Notes under the pieces: generated by a model
Told to the model about the DNA's origin: nothing
Seen by the model: only the letters and a program-made list of their open reading frames with translations
Database searches by the model: none
Assembly: GCA_003024985.2 (NCBI GenBank)
Contig: PXIH01S0001885.1
DNA from: Euperipatoides rowelli
Taxonomy: Eukaryota; Onychophora; Udeonychophora; Euonychophora; Peripatopsidae
Reading direction: 5' to 3' (one strand)
Length of the DNA: 16,740 nt
Shown here: positions 1 through 8,538 of the stretch, piece after piece
Numbering within the stretch: position 1 is the first letter of the stretch
Layout: every line of letters starts with the position of its first letter
Translations under genes and position numbers: made by a program

Positions 1-651
1 TTACATTAAAAAACCCAAAAACATTAATACTGGAAATAAATATTTCTAATAAAAAAAAATGTAGCTTACTATAAGTCAGCTTTGCTCAATTTTCAAAACA
101 GAGTTGAAAAGAATTTTAATTTATGACTTAATATAAAGTGGTCAATTTTTTAAAATAAAGAATCTGAAAACAATGAAAATGTTACATTAGAAATTAGAAG
201 TGAGAGAACAGGTTTTGATTGAATCTGTCATTTTTCACATTTAGCGGGATTTGTTTTCTACAATATATATTTATTAAACAATAAATATTATTATTTGCTG
301 ACTTTATTTTATTCATTCTGTTAGAATTACTGAAAGTTATATTATATAGGCCAGTTTATATTAATTTCTATACAGTATTTATCCTAGTTGGTCTTTAAGA
401 AAAAAAAAACTAACTAAAGAAATGAAAAGGAACTTAACAAAAAATTCACCTTTCTTAATCAATTTTGATCATTTTACACAACTTCCTTATGCCCAACCAT
501 TAATCAATAAATGGGGGGGGTTCCAGGAGATGTGAAGTTTACCACAAGACACTATATTATTTTGTTGTACAATAGCCTAATCTAGCATTGTAGTATGGTA
601 TTGGTACATATTGTATACCAATAACTTCCAATAAGTAAAAAAAAATCTCAA

Positions 652-692
652 ATTGAAATAGCCTACCTATGTTTTTGGTAGGCTATTTCAAT
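652..692. repeat. Perfect 16-bp inverted repeat (hairpin)
   Basis: The arms ATTGAAATAGCCTACC (652-667) and GGTAGGCTATTTCAAT (677-692) are exact reverse complements around a 9-base spacer. It lies in the intron, about 80 bp from the hAT-type element at 770. It could be a tiny foldback insertion or a remnant of a larger palindrome. No function is visible. Confidence 0.85.
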
Positions 693-769
693 ATACTACA
701 CAGTATATATTTTTTATACAATAAATTTCTATTTTAAATGCTAACTTTAATTGTAATTTATGGGAGGGG

Positions 770-1148
770 CAATGGCATAGCTATAGAGGTGCAAAACTTG
801 CAATGGAGGCCTGACCACCAAAGGGCCCAGCCAAAAAAAAAAATTTTTTTTTTTTTTTTGGTTGTCTGGAAGTTGGTCAATCCCTTTGACAAGAAAAAAT
901 CCTTTAGATCTAATTATGGTGATATCTGGTGTTTTTTTTTTGTGCTGCTACTGGCAGCTGACAAAACACCAAATATCACCGCAATTAGGTTCTGAAAAAT
1001 ATTTTTTGTTGTCAAGTGGGTTGACCAACTTTAAGACAACCAAAAAAAAAAAAAAGCTTATCAAATCAAACTTTGTGAAGGGGCCCTTTAATTTTCCTGC
1101 AAGGATGGGGGTGAGGGGGGGGGGGCAAAATATGTAGATACGTCACTG
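770..1148. mobile_element. Non-autonomous hAT-type foldback MITE (379 bp)
   Basis: The left end CAATGGCATAGCTATA and the reverse complement of the right end, CAGTGACGTATCTACA, match at 11 of 16 positions, and most differences are transitions. The ends fit the Y-A-R-N-G terminal pattern known for hAT elements. The flanks GGGAGGGG (762-769) and GAAAGGGG (1149-1156) match at 6 of 8 positions, as expected for a decayed 8-bp hAT target duplication. Inside, the word AAAGGGCCC is inverted on both sides (left 820-828, right 1081-1089 region), and a long palindrome fills the middle. No transposase is encoded, so mobility would have depended on a transposase supplied elsewhere. The open frames across it are low-complexity by-products. 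Confidence 0.65.
850..1052. repeat. ~200-bp imperfect palindrome inside the 770-1148 element
   Basis: The left arm (about 850-948) and right arm (about 954-1052) are inverted copies. Paired words include GGTTGTCT with AGACAACC, AGTTGGTCAA with TTGACCAACT, and GGTGATATCTGGTGTTTT with AAAACACCAAATATCACC. The tip is GCTGC-TACTG-GCAGC at 944-958. Transcribed as part of the ZMYND11 intron, it would fold into a long double-stranded stem. Confidence 0.85.
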
Positions 1149-1959
1149 GAAAGGGGAGGTAATGTGCACTTGATAATCATTAATACATCATTTGTTTGTT
1201 TCCAATTGAAAAAAATGTTTTAAAGTTGGCAAATAAAATATTGACTTGGCAATTTTGTGGGTTCTTCCCCCCCTCCCCCTCCAAAAAAAAAAAAAGAAAA
1301 TAAGAGGGCCTTAGTGAGGGCCACGAGTGGCAGCAGTTGTCTAGGTCTCTTTTGTTGATTTGTTTATTGCTGGAATCTCCAACCAACCATCATTTCTAGC
1401 ATTGGTGAAGTTTCCCATTGTTTCTTGAAAGGTTTGACGATGGTCGAGTATGGTTAGGTACTGTATATGGTCATTTTAATTTTATATGTAAGACCCTGAT
1501 TTGACTGATGAGATTTTTTTTTTTTTTTTTTTAAAAAAAGGATTTATTTGAAATTGATTGCTATCTTTGAAAAAAAAAATTATCTCATGAATGAACTTTT
1601 TTTTTTTTAAGTGATGAATTTGGGGACTAAGCTTTTTATCTAAAGGGGGAATTGTCATAAATGCTATTTTACAATTTTGCTTTTTAGCACAATTGAACTA
1701 TATGAAGACTTTGAAATCTTCTCCATTCACTGTAGTTTGTCATCTTCCACTATCATTTATTTACAATAGTAGAATTGTGAAATTACAAATTCTCCACTCA
1801 TTTGTTGAAATTAGAGAATGAAGTGTCATCAAACTTTCATATGGAAGAATGATGCTAAATGTTTTCCTTTTCGCTTATTTGAAGGTGTGTGCACTTTTAG
1901 TTATAAAAGACCCCACACATCCAATAAGTCAACATTTAATGTATGACCTATGGCATATG

Positions 1960-2352
1960 TAAAGTGACCAGATGTTGATGAGAAAAAAGTGAGAAGTAAA
2001 TTGAAGAATTTTATTTTGTTGAGGGTTTTTTTTTTTTTTTAATTTTTGAATGTTTAATTTGAAGTAGAGTAAACAGCAACTTTATGCCACTGCGAAAATG
2101 TTAAAAAGGTCAGGAGAATGGAGATGTGTGAAAATAAGTAATTCAATTGTAATCATTATATAATTGTTTTAAAATCAAATCATAAATTTATTTTTATAAC
2201 AATTCTGTACAAGCTTTAAATTTTAATAAAGTATTTAAAAAAAAAAAAAGATTACACGTCCAATTCAGGCCACTTTCTGGGACAGTTTCAATGTCGGACA
2301 AACACCTCAAATCCCGGACAGTCCCCATAATCCGGGACGTCTGGTCACTTTA
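1960..2352. mobile_element. Non-autonomous hAT-type MITE (393 bp) with exact 8-bp target duplication
   Basis: The terminal inverted repeats are TAAAGTGACCAGATGT (1960-1975) and the reverse complement of ACGTCTGGTCACTTTA (2337-2352), matching at 15 of 16 positions. They are flanked by identical 8-bp direct repeats GGCATATG at 1952-1959 and 2353-2360. An 8-bp duplication plus a T-A-A-A-G end (the Y-A-R-N-G pattern) is typical of the hAT superfamily. The right half carries repeated CCCGGACA-like words (2285-2336) that the left half lacks or has lost. No transposase is present. The right end lies 76 bp before the splice acceptor of the coiled-coil exon. Confidence 0.9.
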
Positions 2353-2436
2353 GGCATATGATATAAATTTTGTATAGTGTACGATGTAATATAATGTATG
2401 CTGTATATACAAAGTATTTATATTTATTTTTTATAG

Positions 2437-2622
2437 TTGAAAAAAGAATTTGATGAAGAAAAGTGTCAAGCAGTAATTCAAGCAAGGTCTAGTATGCAGA
2501 AAGATATTGAGAAAGTAAAAAAACAGGTTGAAGAAACCCATAAAGAAGAATATGCTGCTGAGTCGCGAAAATTGATTGAAAAACACAAAGAAGCTATTTC
2601 AGATACAAAGAAAAAACAATGG
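2437..2622 (+). CDS. ZMYND11: ZMYND11 orthologue, penultimate exon (coiled coil before the MYND finger)
   Basis: The 186-bp exon has 62 codons and is phase 0 at both ends. It lies between an acceptor (TTATAG ending at 2436) and a donor (GTATTG from 2623). It reads LKKEFDEEK... to ...SDTKKKQW and is rich in Lys, Glu and Gln, as expected of the coiled coil that sits just before the C-terminal MYND finger in ZMYND11/BS69. That protein is a nuclear reader: in vertebrates its PHD-bromo-PWWP part binds histone H3.3 trimethylated at Lys36, and the coiled-coil/MYND tail handles dimerisation and partner binding. Those N-terminal domains must be encoded left of the window. The first codon is TTG (Leu), which is not an initiator. 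The frame joins the next exon exactly as KKKQW|CYNCE. Orthology is inferred from sequence recalled for the family, not from a search. Confidence 0.92.
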
Positions 2623-2942
2623 GTATTGTTTATAATCTCATTAAATGTTACAAATATATTTGCCTTTAAAAGATCATAATTTAATTAAGCTACTTATATT
2701 ATTAACTGTAATATATACATTCACCCCTCACTAAATAAGCTCACTTTCTTCTGAAAAATAAGTTTGTAAACAAAGATTCCTCTATGTAAGCCAATCTTAA
2801 ATTATTTTTCAGTATATTCTTCAGTTATCAATGAAGATAGTTTTAATTTTTTATATACAGTATCGTATTAAACTTGAAATGCCTTTATCATTTACATGTA
2901 TATTACTATTTTAATGTTTTTTTTTTAAAAAAATATTTTCAG
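2623..2942 (+). other. ZMYND11: ZMYND11 last intron (320 bp, GT-AG, phase 0)
   Basis: The donor is GTATTG at 2623 and the acceptor TTTTCAG ends at 2942. A T-run (about 2918-2926) lies shortly before the acceptor. Reading through the donor gives an AT-rich tail that stops at 2679, which supports splicing here. I see nothing else in the intron. Confidence 0.9.
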
Positions 2943-3065
2943 TGTTATAACTGTGAGGCAGAAGCCATCTATCATTGTTGCTGGAACACTTCATATTGCA
3001 GCATCGAATGTCAACAAGTCCATTGGCAGAAAGAACATAAGCGTAATTGTCGAAGAAAACGATGA
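2943..3065 (+). CDS. ZMYND11: ZMYND11 orthologue, last exon: C-terminal MYND zinc finger and stop
   Basis: Forty codons plus TGA (3063-3065) encode a complete MYND finger, beginning [20 protein letters not shown] and ending with the basic tail CRRKR. Visible candidate zinc ligands, numbered from the exon start, are Cys1, Cys4, Cys12, Cys13, Cys19, Cys23, His32 and Cys36, the cross-braced two-zinc arrangement of MYND domains. In ZMYND11 this domain binds short proline-rich motifs of the PXLXP type in transcription regulators and co-repressors. The protein ends directly after the finger, as ZMYND11 does. The exon start is fixed by the AG at 2941-2942 and by frame continuity with the exon ending at 2622. 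The aromatic and Cys spacing, including CCWNTSYC, is close enough to vertebrate ZMYND11 that other MYND proteins (DEAF1, SMYD, ZMYND8) are unlikely. Confidence 0.95.
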   Translation, partial: CYNCEAEAIYHCCWNTSYCSIECQQVHWQKEHKRNCRRKR

Positions 3066-3935
3066 AAGAAGATTACCACTTTCTTTCTTTTTACTGCATG
3101 CCAACTCTCCATTCCACTATCTTTGAAAGGGAGCAAGTACCAGTTTGTAAAAATTCCTTTCATTATTTACTATTTAAAAAATTAGAAATGGGAAAGAAAA
3201 AAAAAAGATCAAAACAGCAAATCAAGAAATTTTAATTGTGAAATTGAAGAATTTATTTTATATAGTTGATCTATTTGACTATGGCAATTCCCTATTTGTA
3301 TATTGTACCTTTGCCAGATTTCCCTGAAATTTGAATTATTTGTAAATATTTTAAAAATATATTTTTATACTGTTTCTAACAAAAGTTTTTAAAGACAGTG
3401 GACAAGTGTTACATTTTTGATTGGGAATCATTTTTTTAGATTGGGAATATTCATAAAATACAAGAATCTCTCATTGGCTCAGATAATGCTTTATTGCACA
3501 TTAGATTCATAATTATAGTGTTTTAATTCATTCATTTTTTAAAAATATTATTGTTTCCACATTATTTGTAGCTATGAACGATACTTTTTAGGATTTTAAT
3601 TATTGGAATGCACTATACATTTCTTTTAATGTTAGTTTGACGATTACATTATTTTACAATTATAATGAAAGAATCCAATTGTTCTATCCTTGAATGAAAG
3701 AACATAAAGATTTTAAAGTGTATTATGAATGTCTATTTCAACATCATTGATTTATGTCTATGTTTGTTAAAAAAAAACAAAAAAAAAACTTGTTTATTAA
3801 TCAATTTGTTATATTTGGTCCAAAATGCAACATTTATAACAATATTTATCAAAATTTAAAACTTCGAAGTGAAGTCACGGTTATATTTTTGAAAGAAAAA
3901 TCTTGCGTGGATTCCAGTTAGTGGTTATCAGACAA

Positions 3936-3993
3936 GCCATAAATGTGCAACAGTTTTATCCTTCACATACCAATCAGATTGTAGATCAGTTCA
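3936..3993 (+). repeat. Left arm of a 50-58-bp inverted repeat; possible tRNA-derived SINE remnant
   Basis: This arm contains TGTGCAAC, ATCCTTCA and GATTGTAGATCAGTTCA in the same order as the reverse strand of 4934-4983, with a 9-base insertion relative to it. Just upstream, TAGTGGTTATCAG (about 3919-3931) resembles a Pol III A box. The position matching the B box here is degraded (CAGTTTTATCC). The pair could be two opposed copies of one SINE or the long ends of a ~1.05-kb element. I found no convincing target duplication outside the arms. Confidence 0.6.
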
Positions 3994-4933
3994 TTAGCAT
4001 ATGAATTTTTTATTATTATTAAAGATTTATTCATGAATAAAAACAAAAGTTTTATGTTACATAAAAAATAAATTTAAACAAAATTAAATGAGGTACATTA
4101 GGTTTAGATGAAAGTCTTAGGCTAGCACAGGATATTGACTCCATTAATTACACACCATCACATAGACTAATCATAAAAATCACCCTAATAATAATCACAG
4201 CTCCTAGAAAAATATTTTTTCTTAGCCGATACCACTCTCTTAGCAGAGATTTTCCGCAGAAGACAATCAAACCGAAATAGATACAAATCCTGGTCTTTTC
4301 AAATCATTGAAAGCCATCCACTGTAAACATAACCACAGAAGATAACAGCCTACATAAAAAAAAAAAAAAAAAAAAACCCGAAGCCTAAAACTGACATCTT
4401 TTAATCTTGAATGCTCACAAAAGTCAAAACAAAACTGATTTTAGATGCCCAAAGTCAGTCTTATTCCACACAACTTGGAGAAATTGTCTATATAAAATAA
4501 AAATGTATATATTTACACAATACTATCAAAAATGAGATGATCATATTGGGTCAGGAGAAACTTTTAAGGCCTTGAGGCACGAGATCCGAAAAAAAATGTG
4601 ATAGCAAACATATTTAAACTATGAAAGCAAAAGCGTGATCACATTTTAATAACCAAATATTTCAAAATTTTTAAAATTCTATTAGAATTTCAATCTAATT
4701 TTGTAATTGATTTTTGATAATAGACTAACTTCAAAATTAGAAACATCCGAGTTGATAAAGAAAAAAAAATTGTTTTCCAAAATAAGTTTGTAGTATAGCC
4801 AAACCGATATTAAAATTTAAATGTTTTTAATTAAGATTTCAAGCATTTTTAGCATGTTTTAATCCAAATAAAAATTGCCCACTGTAAATAAAAAAATAAA
4901 GCTTCCAAAATCATTTAGTGCCAGACTGGCTTG

Positions 4934-4983
4934 TGAACTGATCTACAATCCATGAAGGATCGAACCGTTGCACATTTTACGGC
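4934..4983 (-). repeat. Right arm of the inverted repeat, with a B-box-like sequence
   Basis: Read on the - strand this arm is the inverted counterpart of 3936-3993. It carries GGTTCGATCC (reverse complement of 4957-4966), which fits the Pol III B-box consensus GGTTCRANYCC apart from minor deviation. The T-arm stem around it does not pair well, so it is not a functional tRNA. No clear A box is seen upstream on that strand. The two arms are separated by 940 bp. Confidence 0.6.
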
Positions 4984-6392
4984 TCAAACTCTTTTGACGC
5001 AATGTTTATGGGATATATAGCGAGACTTTAGTCTTTTGCTACATCAATTTGATGTTAAGGAGTTTTTATTTTTTGTAAACTTTTGAATATTTATACATTT
5101 TAGATAAAATATTCCAATTTGATTAAACAAATATTTTTAGATAAAACTAAACAAATCAATTAAAAAAAAAAAAAAAAGAAAACGTTCATAAACCACTTTA
5201 AAATGCTAACATACAGATCATAAGTGCGATTTAATAGCTTCAGGATGCTAAGATGTGGAAAAGATATACAGCCTGTAGACGTTCGAGTTATCACTACAAG
5301 AAAAGTAGCTACATTTGAAATTTTTTTAATCTTCTAAATATTTACTAGCAATATAAAATTTTTTATTATTAATTTATTCATTAAGTTACAATTTCCTCCT
5401 TTTCATTTTTTTTACTAAAATAAGGTGGAGCTTCAAATTATTCCTACACTAATTTTCTCTACTTGTGCTTCCATATACTGTAACTTAGTGAGAAAATTTG
5501 TGCATTCTAATTTTTTATTAAAATATTTTATATAAACAAGTTTGTTTACAATGAATGTTAAGATTTGAACTAAAATGGTTTCCCTTTCCTGTTAATAGGT
5601 AACCAAAATGTCCATGAATTGTACTCTCTTTCTTTTAATATCTTCTCTTAATCTGAGTGGAGATGTTGGCACCTTATAATAAATTGTACAAAGAAAATTA
5701 TCGATTTGATTTATTTAATAATTTTTTATTTTATTTAAAGAGGCACATTCCAATTAAAGAAGTGCTTTAGGGGTGTTTTCCTTGGTACATGTTTTAAAAA
5801 ATATTCCTATGCTGCAAGAAAAAATGTAAATGTATGTAGAAAACAGATAGGTTTAGTTAACAGTTTGTATATTGGAAGTTGTATCAGTTCACCTTTATTT
5901 TTTTAACTCTAAATATATATCTATATAATATCTGTAATTTGGGTTACTGTTTGGCACTGTGCTGTTCATAGAATCTAGTTCCAAATCGCTTTGTATAACA
6001 TTATTCATAGTCATCAACTGCTATTTATCGTAGCTGACCGGTAAACTTGTTTTTAATTTGTTCATGGCACAATTTTGATAGTTTTTAAAAATTGTTATTC
6101 CATTGATAATTTAATAAGATTCTTACTCGTCCTTAAACATTGAAAATAATTTCGGCCAAATTTCCAGATAATTTATATTATTTCTATGAATAAAGAAGAA
6201 AAAAAAAATGTGAAAATCTTAACACACAAGTGTAATTTCAAGTAAAATGAACTAAATTAATTCTGGCTAGAAATATTAAAAACACTATTCTAGATGCTAG
6301 ACCTTGATCAGATCAGTAATTTAACTTATAAATGTACATACTGTATATATTAATATTTTTTGATGTGATCTGTAAAGGTGGTTGATAATAAA

Positions 6393-6869
6393 CGTTATGT
6401 ACCAAAGCTACCTAATATGCATTTTGTTAAACCATCTCTATTCACTTTACTATGACTTGAATTGCACAGTGTCAAAAAGAAAGTTAAAAGTGACCCTCAA
6501 ATGTATATTTTGAATCTTCTTTTATATCAATGTCATGTTATCTGTGGAAGACTTCAAATTTTTTGTCCATTTCATCATCATTCTCAGCTAGTCACTCCTG
6601 CTGCTTTAACTTGGCCGTGGCCTCTACCTATGGCTTTTCTTTTACTATTTTTTTCTAGTTTTCAAATGAACATTTTTCACTAGTGCAGGTACATATGTAA
6701 TTTTTCACTTATGGATTGACAAAAACAAAATTCCAAAGAATTTATTTTTATGCAGCTTAGTAAAAACTGGATGTCATTATGTACAGTAAGTATTGTCAGG
6801 CAGTGATATCAAAATTACCCTCCCGCTATCAAAGATAAATATATAGAAGTTAAACTATCCGTCCTGTCA
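6393..6869. other. No gene seen; AT-rich intergenic DNA
   Basis: Apart from an open frame at 6462-6683 with no recognisable domain, I see nothing here. That frame has the hydrophobic, Phe/Leu-rich composition expected of a random AT-rich reading frame. Confidence 0.5.
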
Positions 6870-6977
6870 AATATACAGTATATACTGAGTAAACAGTATA
6901 TATACTGTATATGTATATATACACACACACATATATATTTATACATATACACACACACACACATACATATACAGTAT
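6870..6977. repeat. Compound (TA)n/(CA)n microsatellite with ACAGTATATACTGT motifs
   Basis: Alternating TA and CA runs (ACACACACAC at about 6919-6928 and 6950-6961) are mixed with palindromic words of the ATACAGTATAT type. Any protein read through it is an artefact of the dinucleotide repeat. The next 300 bp to 7293 show nothing else. Confidence 0.9.
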
Positions 6978-7293
6978 GACATTCTGAGATAACAGGAAAT
7001 TTTGACAATTAAAAAAAAAAAGTTTTTTTTTACCAACATGTTATATCAAGTCCAGATAACATAGGAAACATACCATCAGAGATCATCTGATTTAATTTTA
7101 GATTTTATAGCCAATTTTAATTTTACTAAGACATGGTAATGACCACCATAACAATGGAAATGACAACTTGAGACGTACGGATATCTTAAGCTAAAGTAGG
7201 GAGTTATTAATTTATTGAGAAATGCTTAAAATATATCTGTATTCATAATAAACCTCTTCTTAAACTAATTAAATGCACAGGCTGACAGCTATG

Positions 7294-8024
7294 TAGGGCT
7301 GCCAGATGTCGCAGGTTTACGGGATTGTTCCAATTTGAGGCCACGAATCCCTGCATCATGGTTTATCAAAATTAATAAAAAAAAAATCCCGGAAATTACA
7401 CTTTTTTTGCTTGTTTTAAATCCAAAGGCATGCTTAATAATTAATTATTGTTAAGCTAAACCTAACTACCACAGTTAATATATTAATAAAACTTTAGTCG
7501 TTCAGTGCGATAGCTAGATGCCTTCAAAATAACTCATTTTTCTCACACTGTTTCAAGCGTGACTTATAAACACTGTGCATGTTTGGTGTAATTTGGGTCA
7601 AAAAATTTCATTCATGTAACTAAAATAAATGTTATTAGAAAGGCTAGGCACTTGTCATTTTACACACACGGTCGACTTGAACAATAGTCTAAGTGTAAAT
7701 ATAAAGATAAAGTAGTTTATTTTAAATGGACTTTCAGTTTTCAGTTAAAAATAATTTATATCCAAATTTCAATTGTTCTAATTTATATTTCATCTAAAAA
7801 TGGATGTGTAGCCTACTATGCTGAAATTAAAAGCATTATTATTATTAAATACCATGAATGTTTATATATGACTGCTGATTTTGTATAAAAAAGCTCATAA
7901 AATACTTTATTTCTCCCCCCCCCCCAAAAAAAAAAAAAAAAAAAAATTAATCCTTTTTTTTTTTTTTTTTTGTGAACTTGAAAAAATTGTCCCGGTTTGA
8001 CAGTCCAGAAATCTGGTAACCCTA
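7294..8024. mobile_element. Non-autonomous hAT-type element (731 bp)
   Basis: The left end TAGGGCTGCCAGATGTC (7294-7310) and the reverse complement of the right end, TAGGGTTACCAGATTTC (8008-8024), match at 14 of 17 positions. T-A-G-G-G fits the hAT terminal pattern. The flanks CAGCTATG (7286-7293) and CAACTCTG (8025-8032) match at 6 of 8, consistent with an old 8-bp target duplication. TCCCGG words near both ends (about 7387-7392 and 7990-7994) and the shared CCAGA core suggest kinship with the element at 1960-2352. The interior has no transposase frame and includes a long homopolymer array at 7915-7971. Confidence 0.75.
7915..7971. repeat. C11-A21-...-T18 homopolymer array
   Basis: Eleven C (7915-7925) run directly into 21 A (7926-7946), then 18 T after a short spacer (7954-7971). 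It lies near the right end of the 7294-8024 element. The A and T runs could pair into a hairpin. Run lengths in such tracts are often unreliable in assemblies. Confidence 0.85.
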
Positions 8025-8287
8025 CAACTCTGCAATAAATTTATTTAAAACATCAAATTAAAAAAAGGGAATTTATTTAACATTTCACCCAAATGTTGGT
8101 TTTCAATAATGAAAAAGTGTTGAGATGAAATTAGTTGTGTTGCTGATATTTTTTAAAGTAGGTCTATTTATTCCATTTATTGAAATCTTCTGGCAGTTGT
8201 CGTTGAATTGAAGTGATTTACATTCTGATTTCCTGCACCAATCATGATCTTCACTTTATTATTTCTAGCTCCAAAATTTCAACAATC

Positions 8288-8453
8288 TGTAATAATTTAG
8301 GAGCAATAAATGACAAGTAATTAGAAATAACAGTTCGCTTTATAATGCCTGGTTGCAAAAACAATAGTGCTGCATATGCACGCCATGAATTCTAACTAAC
8401 TTCAATGTTGCACGAGTGTCTCGTGTGACGTATCAGCAATATGAGATATGACT
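8288..8453 (-). repeat. 3' LTR of the Gypsy element (166 bp, internally deleted)
   Basis: It aligns along its length with 12510-12709: shared TGTAAT start, GAGCAATAAATG, CAAGTAATTAGAAATAAC, CTTTATAATGCCTGG, CATGAATTCTAAC and TGTCTCGTGTGACGTATCAG. A 41-base block of the other LTR is replaced by AGTTCG (8332-8337). The inner end reads CT where CA is expected, which is a point change. The deleted block lies just downstream of the TATA word. Confidence 0.92.
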
Positions 8454-8470
8454 ATACTCTTTTTTTTTAA
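8454..8470 (-). other. Polypurine tract of the Gypsy element
   Basis: On the element strand a run of A ending in GAG, then TAT, lies directly before the 3' LTR (plus strand ATACTCT followed by T9). This is the expected site of plus-strand primer formation. About 70 bases of AT-rich DNA separate it from the integrase stop. Confidence 0.7.
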
Positions 8471-8538
8471 AAATACTACAAATTTGCAAAAGTTTAAAAA
8501 TGACTAGTAACAAAATGAAGAGAGTATAAAATAGCTCA

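Larger units (their letters stand above)
1..2436 (+). other. ZMYND11: Intron of ZMYND11 upstream of the coiled-coil exon (5' end outside window)
   Basis: This stretch precedes a phase-0 splice acceptor (AG at 2435-2436, after a T-rich run), so it is the end of an intron of at least 2.4 kb. I found no further ZMYND11 exon in it on the + strand. It contains a perfect hairpin at 652-692 and two short hAT-type elements (770-1148 and 1960-2352). The part from 1149 to 1951 holds only homopolymer runs (T around 1512-1532, A and T around 1570-1610, a C/A run near 1267-1295) and AT-rich DNA with no gene that I can see. Confidence 0.8.
3066..6392 (+). other. ZMYND11: ZMYND11 3' UTR and downstream DNA; 3' end not determined
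   Basis: After the stop codon the DNA is AT-rich and non-coding. No canonical AATAAA occurs until 4036-4041. Others lie at 4067-4072, 4867-4872, 5678-5683, 6189-6194 and 6387-6392, so the 3' UTR is either at least about 1 kb or uses a non-canonical signal earlier. The one at 5678 is followed by a T-rich stretch and looks reasonable. A Pumilio-type word TGTAAATA occurs at 3341-3348. Positions 3994-4933 (between inverted repeat arms) and 4984-6392 hold no gene that I can see, only A runs (for example 4355-4376 and 5162-5176). The end coordinate given is simply the last candidate signal. Confidence 0.45.

Noticed and set aside
738-1137. Two overlapping + strand open frames (85 and 91 aa)
   Set aside because: They run across the homopolymers and palindrome of the 770-1148 element and have Phe/Lys-run compositions with no domain.
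4957-4966. tRNA gene suggested by the B-box-like GGTTCGATCC
   Set aside because: The T stem does not pair, no A box or acceptor stem is found on that strand, so at most it is a SINE remnant.
6815-7039. 74-aa - strand Cys/Tyr-rich frame
   Set aside because: It is a translation of the TA/CA microsatellite.
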